Origin: Burkholderiales bacterium
GTDB lineage: Bacteria; Pseudomonadota; Gammaproteobacteria; Burkholderiales; Burkholderiaceae_E
DNA length: 64,000 nt
Reading direction: 5' to 3'
NCBI GenBank assembly: GCA_027487815.1
Contig: JAIYCW010000009.1
Span: forward strand, 1-64,000
The notes beneath the pieces are model-generated. The model made no database searches, was not told the origin of the DNA, and worked only from the letters and a program-made list of their open reading frames with translations. Of this stretch, positions 1-6,880 are shown piece by piece. Both the position numbers and the translations under genes were made by a program. Numbering within the stretch: the first letter of the stretch is position 1; the number at the start of each line of letters is the position of its first letter.

Positions 1-1
1 C

Positions 2-118
2 CAAACCCAATATCAGAAGATGATTCGGCGCTTGATCGATTCTTATGTGGAGGCACATCAGCAGCGCCCCATAACATCGCGCTCAAGCGGACGCACGGCA
101 AAGCCGCGCGCCGTTTAG
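2..118 (+). CDS. partial C-terminus of a small protein, antitoxin-like tail (cassette gene)
   Basis: The frame is open from the left edge and stops at TAG 116-118, giving 38 residues. It contains a helix-like segment (QKMIRRLIDSYVEAHQ) that resembles the C-terminal helix of small CopG/BrnA-type antitoxins; the rest is a basic tail encoded by the attC sequence itself. Cassette genes commonly read into their own attC, and toxin-antitoxin modules are frequent cargo of large integrons, so the context fits. With only the tail visible the family is a guess. A shadow frame also runs to 127, but its composition is not protein-like. Confidence 0.4.
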   Translation, partial: QTQYQKMIRRLIDSYVEAHQQRPITSRSSGRTAKPRAV

Positions 119-131
119 CAGGGCGTTAGGC
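69..131 (+). other. integron attC recombination site 1
   Basis: The right core GTTAGGC lies at 125-131 and a left inverse core ending ATAAC at 71-75. Between them two arms pair: GCTCAAGCGG at 81-90 against the complement of CCGTTTAGC at 111-119, and CGCACGGC at 92-99 against a complementary run at 103-110 across a short AAA loop at 100-102. The bases that do not pair would be extrahelical, the usual source of strand choice by the integrase. The 63-base length is typical of short attC sites. Confidence 0.85.
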
Positions 132-156
132 TCTTTTCAGCTAGAGGTTATCGCGT

Positions 157-444
157 ATGAAGCTACCAGTATTGCACTCACTTTCAGCAGTATTTTTATG
201 TAGCGTTTTGTCATCAGGGTGTGGTCAATCGGGCGCTCGTGTGAAGTATCAATTGCAATGGTGTACGGATGGCCAAAGCGAGTGCGAACAGAGCCAAAAA
301 CGTGGAACTTATGTTCGAGGCGGTTTCTTTGTGTCTTTGGATAAATGCAATGATGCAATTAAACATCTGAAGTTTTACGGGAACAAGCTTGGAGGGGTCT
401 GTATCGAGCTGGAGCCTTGGGAGTTCGAAAACCTTGACCTCTAG
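157..444 (+). CDS. small putative lipoprotein (cassette gene)
   Basis: This is a 95-residue protein with a lipoprotein signal: a short basic start, a hydrophobic stretch, then a lipobox LSSGC with the acceptor cysteine at about residue 22. The mature part of about 74 residues has three further cysteines (in WCTDGQSECEQ and near the C-terminus, GGVCIE), possibly disulfide-forming in the periplasm. I do not recognise the family. It is the first gene after the core of attC 1, starting 25 bases downstream, in AT-rich sequence unlike the host. The signal indicates export and lipid anchoring; any function is unknown. Confidence 0.7.
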   Translation: MKLPVLHSLSAVFLCSVLSSGCGQSGARVKYQLQWCTDGQSECEQSQKRGTYVRGGFFVSLDKCNDAIKHLKFYGNKLGGVCIELEPWEFENLDL

Positions 445-502
445 TTCGAAAATTGAATTTCAGATAGGCAAATACTTTTAAGGTTGCCATAGCCTTTCTT
501 TT

Positions 503-844
503 GTGCAAAGAGTTCTCACCTTGATCACAAAAATTCAGATTCCAAATAGCGTAGGAAAACGCAGAAGGCTTACTGGTATTGACGGAAACCACTATTTTAT
601 GAAGGTCATGGACGAAGTTTATGTTCGTGCAGGTAAGGGTAAAGTAATTTTTCTCCAGAAGCTAAAATGGGAACATCGGAAGAGGCTTGTCGAGTATCGG
701 TTTACCTATTACATGATCGGTGTGAAGCCAGGCGCGAAAGGCAGGTGGGTTTTTGGCCAGTACTCATTAATAATTACGCCGAGCCAACTGAAACTTTTGC
801 TTTCGAAAGCGAGTGCAAAGGGTTGGGCTGGTGTAAAGCTCTGA
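503..844 (+). CDS. hypothetical protein (cassette gene)
   Basis: The frame gives 113 residues from a GTG at 503. An ATG at 599, preceded by a weak GACGGAA, is an equally possible start and would leave 81 residues. The region after 599 looks like a compact alpha+beta domain with alternating aromatic and basic residues (KVIFLQKLKWEHRKR, YRFTYYMIG) and ends KASAKGW. I do not recognise a named family. No attC separates it from the lipoprotein gene, so the two probably share one cassette that ends with the attC starting at 921. Confidence 0.55.
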   Translation: MQRVLTLITKIQIPNSVGKRRRLTGIDGNHYFMKVMDEVYVRAGKGKVIFLQKLKWEHRKRLVEYRFTYYMIGVKPGAKGRWVFGQYSLIITPSQLKLLLSKASAKGWAGVKL

Positions 845-920
845 TTGACTCGACGCTTCGAGATTGTTTGGGGAAAACGAATTGTGTTGGCTTGCGGCAT
901 GTCGTCTTAGTTGGCGGCAG

Positions 921-1042
921 GCCTAACCAGAGGTTGAAAAGGACCGGTTGTAAGGTCGGTTCAGCGTCTAAAAAGAGCAGGGAAGAGTCTGCTCTTTTTG
1001 GCCTTGGCGTAGCACCCGTGCCGGCCTTTTAACTCGGCCGTT
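921..1042 (+). other. integron attC site 2, left part, interrupted by an insertion sequence
   Basis: The left inverse core GCCTAAC lies at 921-927. The right core GTTAGGC is split: GTT at 1040-1042 and AGGC at 2802-2805, beyond the inserted element. Joining the two restores an attC of about 126 bases. Its arms pair over the core and beyond: GTTGAAAAGGACCGG at 933-947 against the complement of CCGGCCTTTTAAC at 1021-1033. The loop carries the perfect hairpin listed separately at 970-999. Confidence 0.83.
970..999 (+). terminator. terminator-like hairpin inside attC 2
   Basis: A perfect 11-base-pair inverted repeat (AAAAAGAGCAG with CTGCTCTTTTT) around an 8-base loop. It has a T run on each strand, so it could terminate transcription in both directions. 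It sits in the variable loop of the attC, where it would also be part of the folded recombination substrate. Confidence 0.7.
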
Positions 1043-1060
1043 GAGGCTGTGCAAAAACCC
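1043..1060 (+). repeat. left terminal inverted repeat of the IS1182-type element
   Basis: Eighteen bases starting GAGGCTGTGCAAAAACCC, matching the complement of 2781-2798 at 17 of 18 positions. They mark the left end. Confidence 0.85.
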
Positions 1061-1136
1061 TCTGCGTTCGGATCGACTTAGCTGCGTCTTTAGCGTTAAA
1101 TGGTGATCACTATTTTTGTTGAGATGGTGATACGCA

Positions 1137-2657
1137 ATGCCGCGCTACAAGCCTGTAGATCGAAGCCCGAAGTTCTTGCCAGTGGTGCTGGCTGATCAAC
1201 TGCAGCCAGGCACCTTTGAGTTCACGCTGGATTACTTGGTGGATCACGAGCTGGACCTGTCGAGACTGGATGCGAAGTTCAATAATGATGTGACGGGCGC
1301 TTCGGCCTACGATCCCCGGATGATGCTTAAGGTCGTGTTGTTGGGCTATGCGAGGGGCTTGATCAGCAGCCGAGCCATTGAGCGAGCTTGTGTGCACAAC
1401 GTGCAGTTCATGGCGATCAGCGGGGATCATGCGCCGAGCTACACCCACATTGCGAAGTTCATTCGGGAGCTGGGGCCCGATATTGCGGGCTTGTTTACGC
1501 AGGTGCTGGTGACCTGTGATCGGTTGGGTCTTATCGGCAAGGAGCACTTCGCTATTGATGGGGTGAAGCTGCCCAGCAATGCGAGCAAGGAGCGCAGCGG
1601 CACGCATGCAGAGCTGCTGCACCGTGCGCAGCGTCTGGAGAAGGCAGCCAAGCGCATCATCGAATATCACCAAGCCCAGGATCAATCGAGTCGAGAGCAA
1701 GACCTCGAGGGCAAGCGCCAGCAGCAGGTGGAGCGGATTCGTAAAGAGGCACAGGCGATGCGTGAGTTTGTGGCCAAGACTGAGCCGCGCAGGAATGCCA
1801 AGGGCGTAGCGCTCAAGGGCAATGTGACGGATAACGAGAGCGCCAAGATGGCGACCAACAAGGGCGTGATCCAGGGCTATGCGGCACAAGCGGCGGTCGA
1901 TCAGAAGCACCAGGTGATTGTGGCGGCCGAGGTGCTGGGCTCGGGCTCGGAGCAGGCGGCGTTGCTGCCGATGGTGGATCAATCGCGAGCGTTTGCAAAC
2001 GACACTACGCTATACACCGCAGATGCGGGGTATCACAGCGAGGAGAATCTGAGAGCGCTGCAAGCCACCAACACCCCTGCGCTGATTGCGGATAACCAGA
2101 TGAGAAAGCGTGATGAGCGCTTTAGGGATCAGGGCAAATACAAGCCTCGCGCTGATCCGCTGCATGACAAGACGCAGACGGCCGAGGATCGCACTCCCAA
2201 GAAGTTCGGCCCGCAGGACTTCGACTTCGATCCGCAGGGGCTGTTCTGCGTCTGCCCGGCCAACCGGGTTCTGTTCGGCACGGGTGAGTTCTACAAAGTC
2301 AATGGTCGTGTGCACCAGAAGTTCAAGGCCAAGCCTGACGACTGCGGGCCCTGCGCGCTGAGGGAACAATGCTTGCGAACACCTGAGGTCACAGCGGTGC
2401 GCCAAGTAGCGTACTTCCCCAAGGGGCTGCCGAGTCCGATGCAGGCCACGGAATTGATGCGGCAAGCGATCGACTCGCCCCGAGGTCGACACTTGTACAG
2501 CAAGCGGATCGGAACAGTGGAGCCAGTGTTCGCCAATCTGAGGCACAACAAGCGGCTGAATCGATTTACTCTACGCGGCAAGAAGAAAGTCAGCACGCAA
2601 TGGCAGCTCTACTGCCTGGTGCACAACATCGAGAAGATCGCGAGCGCAACGAAGTAG
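1137..2657 (+). CDS. IS1182-family DDE transposase
   Basis: A 506-residue transposase that cuts and joins the ends of its own element. The N-terminal part (about 15-125) is the DUF772-type domain common in IS1182 and IS5 transposases, including YDPRMMLKVVLLGYARG. The catalytic triad is visible as D in HFAIDGVKLPS, D in YTADAGYHSEEN and E in RIGTVEPVFANLR, the last in the usual Y-x2-R-x6-E setting. Between the last two catalytic blocks is a cysteine cluster (CVCPAN, CGPCALREQC) typical of IS1182. The frame is complete from ATG 1137 to TAG 2655-2657, so the protein may be active. Confidence 0.93.
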   Translation: MPRYKPVDRSPKFLPVVLADQLQPGTFEFTLDYLVDHELDLSRLDAKFNNDVTGASAYDPRMMLKVVLLGYARGLISSRAIERACVHNVQFMAISGDHAPSYTHIAKFIRELGPDIAGLFTQVLVTCDRLGLIGKEHFAIDGVKLPSNASKERSGTHAELLHRAQRLEKAAKRIIEYHQAQDQSSREQDLEGKRQQQVERIRKEAQAMREFVAKTEPRRNAKGVALKGNVTDNESAKMATNKGVIQGYAAQAAVDQKHQVIVAAEVLGSGSEQAALLPMVDQSRAFANDTTLYTADAGYHSEENLRALQATNTPALIADNQMRKRDERFRDQGKYKPRADPLHDKTQTAEDRTPKKFGPQDFDFDPQGLFCVCPANRVLFGTGEFYKVNGRVHQKFKAKPDDCGPCALREQCLRTPEVTAVRQVAYFPKGLPSPMQATELMRQAIDSPRGRHLYSKRIGTVEPVFANLRHNKRLNRFTLRGKKKVSTQWQLYCLVHNIEKIASATK

Positions 2658-2780
2658 CGAATGCCAATCCCACAGCAGGCGCATCAAGCCTTGAATTGAC
2701 ACAAAACATCGGGGACACTGGAGCCATGACATCAAATCGCCGCAACACTCGTTCATTGCAGCCCAAGCTGCGCGTGAAAT

Positions 2781-2798
2781 GGGTTATTGCACAGCCTC
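2781..2798 (-). repeat. right terminal inverted repeat of the IS1182-type element
   Basis: Read on the minus strand it is GAGGCTGTGCAATAACCC, one mismatch from the left end. The interrupted attC core resumes immediately after it (GTTAGGC at 2799-2805, counting the duplicated GTT). Confidence 0.85.
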
Positions 2799-2815
2799 GT
2801 TAGGCGTCATAAACC

Positions 2816-3751
2816 ATGGTTACTACTACGCCCGCAGTAACACCCGCATCGTCGTCCACTGGCTTGGCGTTTGTTGCCGCTTGCGGGGCAGGCGTGCTTT
2901 GGGGCACTGGTGCTCTGGTTGTAAACCTGCTCGTCGAGAAGCATGGCTTTACTCCCGAAAACATCTCGTTCTGGCGGTTCGTTGTTGGTGCTGTCGTACT
3001 GCTTGCAGTCTTCGGAAGACACCTCTCTTGGGATCGACTGCGCCCAATCCTTGGAACAGTTCTTCTGGCGGGGGTAGCCATGGCGGGCTACGTGCTCCTT
3101 TGGTTTCTCGGCATCGAGCAAATGGGCGCAGCGGTACCAACACTGATCGCGCTCTGCCTTCCACCAGTGATAGTCACCGTAGTGGCCGTTGCTATGCGTC
3201 AAGAAAGCGCTGACCTACAACTAGTCTTGGTGATCCTGGGCGCGATCATCGGGACTGTGCTCATAGTGGTGCAGCATCAGTCTCAAGGATTTGGCACAAA
3301 TACAAATGGCGCCGTACTCGGCGTTACATTCTCTGTAGGTTCAGCACTCCTCTACGCAGGCTTCTCCAGTATCAGCGGTCGAATATCCATTGCACTAGGT
3401 GCCGGCCCCGCCACAGCCTGCCTGACTGTTGTTGCTGCTGCCGCGATGGGCCTGTCTGGGTTCTATCGGCCGCTTTCGTGGCCAGCCGATGTCCCGCCAC
3501 AGGCTTGGTTTCTCTATTTGGGCGTCGTGACCGCAGCGCTTGCTCTGCTTGCCTTCAGTTGGGGAGCGGCGCGCTTAAGGCCTACAGCATTGACCATCGC
3601 GACGCTTCTCGAACCGTTGACCGCGGTAGTTTTGTCTGCCTTGCTGCTAGGCCAGCAACTTAGCGCAGTTCAATGGTTTGGGGGCACGCTACTCCTGCTG
3701 AGCATCTGGGTACTAGGCAAGCGTGCCGCAGCTAAGCGGCCTTCGCACTAG
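2816..3751 (+). CDS. EamA/DMT-family transporter (cassette gene)
   Basis: This 311-residue integral inner-membrane protein has about ten hydrophobic segments, arranged as two EamA repeats (roughly residues 15-150 and 165-305). Small-residue helices such as FVAACGAGVLWGTGALVVNLL and a C-terminal GGTLLLLSIWVLGKR are typical of drug/metabolite transporters. Such proteins export metabolites or amino acids; the substrate is not predictable. The start is 10 bases after the core of the split attC, leaving no room for a clear ribosome site, which is common in cassettes. Its attC (3795-3925) follows 43 bases after the stop. The IS element 17 bases upstream may now supply or block its transcription. 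Confidence 0.88.
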   Translation: MVTTTPAVTPASSSTGLAFVAACGAGVLWGTGALVVNLLVEKHGFTPENISFWRFVVGAVVLLAVFGRHLSWDRLRPILGTVLLAGVAMAGYVLLWFLGIEQMGAAVPTLIALCLPPVIVTVVAVAMRQESADLQLVLVILGAIIGTVLIVVQHQSQGFGTNTNGAVLGVTFSVGSALLYAGFSSISGRISIALGAGPATACLTVVAAAAMGLSGFYRPLSWPADVPPQAWFLYLGVVTAALALLAFSWGAARLRPTALTIATLLEPLTAVVLSALLLGQQLSAVQWFGGTLLLLSIWVLGKRAAAKRPSH

Positions 3752-3794
3752 CCGCAATATTGAAACTCCAGTTCCCTCGCAGTGTACCTATGAC

Positions 3795-3925
3795 GCCTAA
3801 CCCCTCGTATATGGACTCCCCCCAAACACGCAAGACCTGACCGATATGTTTGGCCGTACGGAAACGCTTGCAGTCGTATATCCGGCATCTGGAGTGGAGT
3901 TGGAGTTGGAGTTGAGGCGTTAGGC
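3795..3925 (+). other. integron attC recombination site 3
   Basis: The left inverse core GCCTAAC at 3795-3801 is the exact complement of the right core GTTAGGC at 3919-3925. The pairing continues with CCCTC (3802-3806) against GAGGC (3914-3918). Just inside the right arm GGAGTT is repeated in tandem (about 3891-3912), which can slip-pair with GGACTCC in the left arm. The 131-base length suits the longer class of attC. It closes the transporter cassette. Confidence 0.82.
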
Positions 3926-4090
3926 TTGAAGCGTCATGCAGTACCGGCTGCAGAGGTTAATCAACTTGTATTTATACTGGACAGTCAAAAGGTGCCAGGC
4001 CATGTTCAACGCTGTTGAAGACTATCTGTGAAATAGGCGTTAGGACGTGTACAGCATGCACACTATATTTTTAGAAGAAAGACAAACCCC
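3926..4090. other. gene-free stretch with a doubtful decayed attC (about 3958-4045)
   Basis: No convincing gene is present. A GTTAGGA at 4039-4045 differs from the attC core consensus only in its last base. A partner is weakly suggested near ATCAAC at 3959-3964, where TATTT follows on one arm and AAATA precedes the core on the other. A small hairpin TTCAAC/GTTGAA lies at 4005-4019. This could be the worn last attC of the array or chance. The leader of the acyl-CoA ligase gene follows. Confidence 0.3.
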
Positions 4091-5653
4091 ATGCCGATGT
4101 ACCTGACCCAAGGTCTTCACCGTGCGGTGCAGCAACACCCACATAAGATTGCAACCATCTGCGGAACCCGCCAGCATAGTTATGCGCAGTACGAAGACCG
4201 AGTAGCTCGGCTAGCCGGTGCTCTGCAAACACTCGGCATGGGTAAAGCAGATCGCGTCGGCATGCTTGGTCTCAATTCTGACCGCTACCTCGAGTTTTTC
4301 TTCGGCACCTGGTGGGGCGGCGGCGCGGTCAATCCGGTGAACATTCGCTGGAGCGCTGCTGAGATCGCCTATTCGCTTGACGACTGCGACACGCGAATTT
4401 TACTGGTTGACGAGCAGTTCAAAGCCATGGCCAGCGACTTGCGCAACCGCAGCAGGGCTTTGCAGACATTGGTGTACGTTGGCGACGGTGAAACGCCGGA
4501 TGGCATGTTGAACTTCGAGACCCTTCTCCAGGCCGCCACTCCAGTAGCTGATGCCGGTTGCAAAGGCAGTGACCTGGCCGGTGTGATGTACACGGGGGGC
4601 ACTACCGGCTTTCCCAAGGGCGTGATGCTCAGCCATGACAGCCTGAGTGCCAATGCGCTAGCCGCGTTGGGCGTAGGGCTGACTCGTGGCGATGGCCGCG
4701 CGTTGCTGATTGCGCCGATGTTCCATATTGCAGCGGGCGCAATGATGCTGGCGCACGCCGCCGCTGGCGGAACTTTCGTCATCGCGCCCATGTTCACGCC
4801 GCTCGGCACCTTGCAAGTTATCCAGCAGCAGGGCGTGACGCATCTGCTGTTGGTACCGACCATGATTCAACTGGCGACCGACCATCCCGATGCGGGTGAG
4901 TATGACTTGTCCAGCGTGCAGGTGCTGGCGTACGGCGGCTCGGTGATTAGTGAAGCGGTCTTGCAGCGGGCGATGCTGCGTTTTTCGAATGCGGGTTTCA
5001 TTCAGGCTTACGGGATGACCGAGCTTTCGCCCTGCGCTACCTACTTGTCCGCAGCGGATCACCGTGGCGAAACGGGCAAGTCTGGGCTGCTTCGCTCGGC
5101 GGGGCGAGCGACGTTGACCACCGAGGTGCGCATCGTCGATGCCGATGGGAAAGAAGTGCCTCTCGGAACGGTCGGAGAGGTTGCAGTCCGTGGGCCCAAC
5201 ACCATGCTTGGCTATTGGAACAAACCCGACCTGACTGCAGCGGTGCTGCGCAATGGCTGGATGCACACTGGTGACGGTGGGCGTATGGACGAAGACGGTT
5301 ACCTGTATATCGTTGACCGCATGAAAGACATGATCGTCAGTGGTGGCGAGAACGTATATTCGGCCGAGGTCGAGAACGCATTGGCCCAGCATCCTGCCGT
5401 AGCAGCCTGTGCAGTGATCGGCATTCCCAGCGAGCAATGGGGTGAGGCAGTGCATGCGGTGGTTGTCCTCAAGGCTGGGGTGGCGGTGACCGAGCAGGAA
5501 TTGTCGGTGTATTGCCACCAGTTGATCGCCGGCTACAAGTGCCCACGCAGTGTAGAGTTTCGCGAAGCGTTACCCATGACAGGGGCGGGAAAGATCCAGA
5601 AGATCGAGCTGCGTAAGCCGTATTGGGCAGGACATACGCGTTTAGTGAATTGA
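4091..5653 (+). CDS. acyl-CoA ligase / AMP-dependent synthetase (fatty-acid type)
   Basis: A 520-residue class I adenylate-forming enzyme that activates a carboxylic acid with ATP and CoA. The AMP-binding P-loop is YTGGTTGFPKGVMLSH (about residues 165-180), followed by AYGMTELSP, the GYWNKPDLT...HTGD block and the hinge DRMKDMIVSGGENVYSAEVE. The catalytic lysine motif GAGKIQK is near the C-terminus. Length and motifs fit medium- and long-chain acyl-CoA ligases; the substrate is not determinable. It starts 45 bases after the last attC-like core, with a GAAGAAAG stretch upstream. The next gene starts 10 bases after its stop, suggesting co-transcription. Confidence 0.93.
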   Translation: MPMYLTQGLHRAVQQHPHKIATICGTRQHSYAQYEDRVARLAGALQTLGMGKADRVGMLGLNSDRYLEFFFGTWWGGGAVNPVNIRWSAAEIAYSLDDCDTRILLVDEQFKAMASDLRNRSRALQTLVYVGDGETPDGMLNFETLLQAATPVADAGCKGSDLAGVMYTGGTTGFPKGVMLSHDSLSANALAALGVGLTRGDGRALLIAPMFHIAAGAMMLAHAAAGGTFVIAPMFTPLGTLQVIQQQGVTHLLLVPTMIQLATDHPDAGEYDLSSVQVLAYGGSVISEAVLQRAMLRFSNAGFIQAYGMTELSPCATYLSAADHRGETGKSGLLRSAGRATLTTEVRIVDADGKEVPLGTVGEVAVRGPNTMLGYWNKPDLTAAVLRNGWMHTGDGGRMDEDGYLYIVDRMKDMIVSGGENVYSAEVENALAQHPAVAACAVIGIPSEQWGEAVHAVVVLKAGVAVTEQELSVYCHQLIAGYKCPRSVEFREALPMTGAGKIQKIELRKPYWAGHTRLVN

Positions 5654-5663
5654 GTGGATAACC

Positions 5664-5885
5664 GTGAGCCTTGAATTGATATTGGAGTCAGTCATTACCT
5701 GCCCTTTGTGCTCCCATTCAAGGGCGGAGCAGATGCCGACCGATGCCTGTCAATGGTGTTACGAATGTACGAGTTGTCACGCTTTGCTAAAGCCCCGGAA
5801 AGACGATTGCTGTGTGTTTTGTTCGTACGGAACAGTGAAGTGTCCGCCAATTCAGCAGGGAGGCCTCGCATGTTGTACGAGTTGA
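5664..5885 (+). CDS. GDCCVxC-type small cysteine-rich protein
   Basis: The protein is 73 residues from GTG 5664, in frame with the family-like start (VITCPLCSH). It shows an N-terminal CPLC, a middle CQWCYECTSC and the signature KDDCCVFCSYGTVKCPPIQ. These resemble the GDCCVxC domain, a family that includes selenoproteins; here every position is cysteine, and the first Gly of the signature is Asp. The paired cysteines suggest metal binding or redox work, but no function is established for this family that I can cite. It follows the acyl-CoA ligase by 10 bases and probably shares its transcript. Confidence 0.75.
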   Translation: MSLELILESVITCPLCSHSRAEQMPTDACQWCYECTSCHALLKPRKDDCCVFCSYGTVKCPPIQQGGLACCTS

Positions 5886-5956
5886 TGTCGGGTTTGCGGC
5901 GGCCAGAGCCAGAGGGGTTGCAGCCATGATGATTTTTAGGTACTCGGAGTAAATCG

Positions 5957-6778
5957 ATGGGCCTGACGTTTTTCAGTAAGGTTTGGATAAACAATGCGGG
6001 GGTGCGCTTGGGGTCGTCTTTCATGCTTGTTATGGGATTAGCGGGCAGTGTTTCTAGTCAAACTCTGACTCAAGCTTCTGAAGCGAGCGTCAACCTCACC
6101 TGTAACTACTTGGCGAGTTCCGTGGGCTATCGCGGCACATGCGTGGTGCCGTGTTCAGTTAACGCGTTGGCCGTGGATTTTAATGGCGTTAACCAGGCTA
6201 AAGCATGCAATTCTGCGCCCCGTATCGTTGACTCAACACTAATCAAGACTGAAGTCGCAGGCCGATGGCTTGGAACCATGCAGGGCGTTAAACCAGAGGA
6301 TCCCACCCGATTCGAAGTTGTACCTGGCAAGGAGCCATCAGGTAATGTTGCTCGGACGCCTTTTGGTTGGTTCGAAGTCACCCGACTCTCGGAAAGCCTG
6401 TCCTCGCTGAGTCTTGTGATCAACGTGCAGCGCCAGATTCGTCCAGATTCAGATGACTTAGCGATCCTGGATCGCGCTATTGCACTTTTGCCAAGCTTGG
6501 ACCGTTGGAATAAGAATGACAATCGGGAATGCTTATCGGGTGCGGCCAGCTTGAGCCTGTTTTGCGCCTTGATGCAGGCCACTACCGAAATAGCGGGCGG
6601 CGTGCATTATCGCCAGCCTGCAATGCAGGCAGTTCGGGAAGAGTTGAATTTGGTGGACCGCAGCAGAATCAACACGCATCGAATTATGGATTACAACAAT
6701 CATCCTGCCACCACGCTGGAAGAGGTACATGCGCTGTTGCGTCGAGCCAAACTTAGAGTGCTCGATGAAATACGTTGA
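5957..6778 (+). CDS. secreted protein of unknown function
   Basis: The protein has 273 residues with a probable signal peptide: basic and hydrophobic residues up to about 34 and a likely cut near VSSQT. The mature part has several cysteines in its first third (LTCNYL, GTCVVPCS, AKACNS), which suggests disulfides in the periplasm. A pair later (RECLSGAASLSLFCAL) could form another. I do not recognise a domain. A plausible ribosome site, CGGAG, precedes ATG 5957. Base composition looks lower in GC than the housekeeping genes to the right, as does the next gene; the two may have arrived together. Confidence 0.65.
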   Translation: MGLTFFSKVWINNAGVRLGSSFMLVMGLAGSVSSQTLTQASEASVNLTCNYLASSVGYRGTCVVPCSVNALAVDFNGVNQAKACNSAPRIVDSTLIKTEVAGRWLGTMQGVKPEDPTRFEVVPGKEPSGNVARTPFGWFEVTRLSESLSSLSLVINVQRQIRPDSDDLAILDRAIALLPSLDRWNKNDNRECLSGAASLSLFCALMQATTEIAGGVHYRQPAMQAVREELNLVDRSRINTHRIMDYNNHPATTLEEVHALLRRAKLRVLDEIR

Positions 6779-6880
6779 CTTTAGGTTCGCTTGGGGAAGT
6801 ACGACGGGCTTTGCGTCCCTTCTCTTCACTCTTCCCGAGTCAGCGGTGCTTTTTCAACGCCAACTTGATCCGTATGGCCC

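Larger units (their letters stand above)
1043..2798 (+). mobile_element. IS1182-family insertion sequence, intact
   Basis: The element is 1756 bases long with terminal inverted repeats of 18 bases matching at 17 positions (1043-1060 against the complement of 2781-2798; the ends read GAGGCTGTGCAA). It encodes one uninterrupted transposase. GTT directly abuts both ends (1040-1042 and 2799-2801), consistent with a 3-base target duplication, and GTT is exactly the start of the attC core. Length and transposase type fit IS1182 elements. An intact gene and nearly perfect ends suggest recent insertion. Confidence 0.87.
1..4045 (+). mobile_element. integron gene-cassette array, distal part
   Basis: Recurring attC sites are visible: each has a 3' core GTTAGGC and a matching 5' inverse core ending in AAC, with partly complementary arms between. 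They end at 131, at 2805 (split by an insertion sequence) and at 3925; a fourth, decayed candidate ends at 4045. All plausible genes between them are on the + strand and run toward their downstream attC, as cassettes do. By the usual layout, attI and the integrase gene lie left of the window. The first kilobase is visibly AT-richer than the rest. The acyl-CoA ligase from 4091 onward has no further attC after it, so I place the array end near 4045. Whether the array is mobile or a sedentary chromosomal integron cannot be told here. Confidence 0.82.

Noticed and set aside
667-1032. 121-residue + strand frame in the integron
   Set aside because: It overlaps the more protein-like frame 503-844 and then reads through attC 2 and its hairpin; composition is irregular.
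4004-4045. A short attC from GTTCAAC to GTTAGGA
   Set aside because: Forty-two bases is too short. The arm pairs locally (TTCAAC/GTTGAA) rather than with the right core, and the last core base does not fit.
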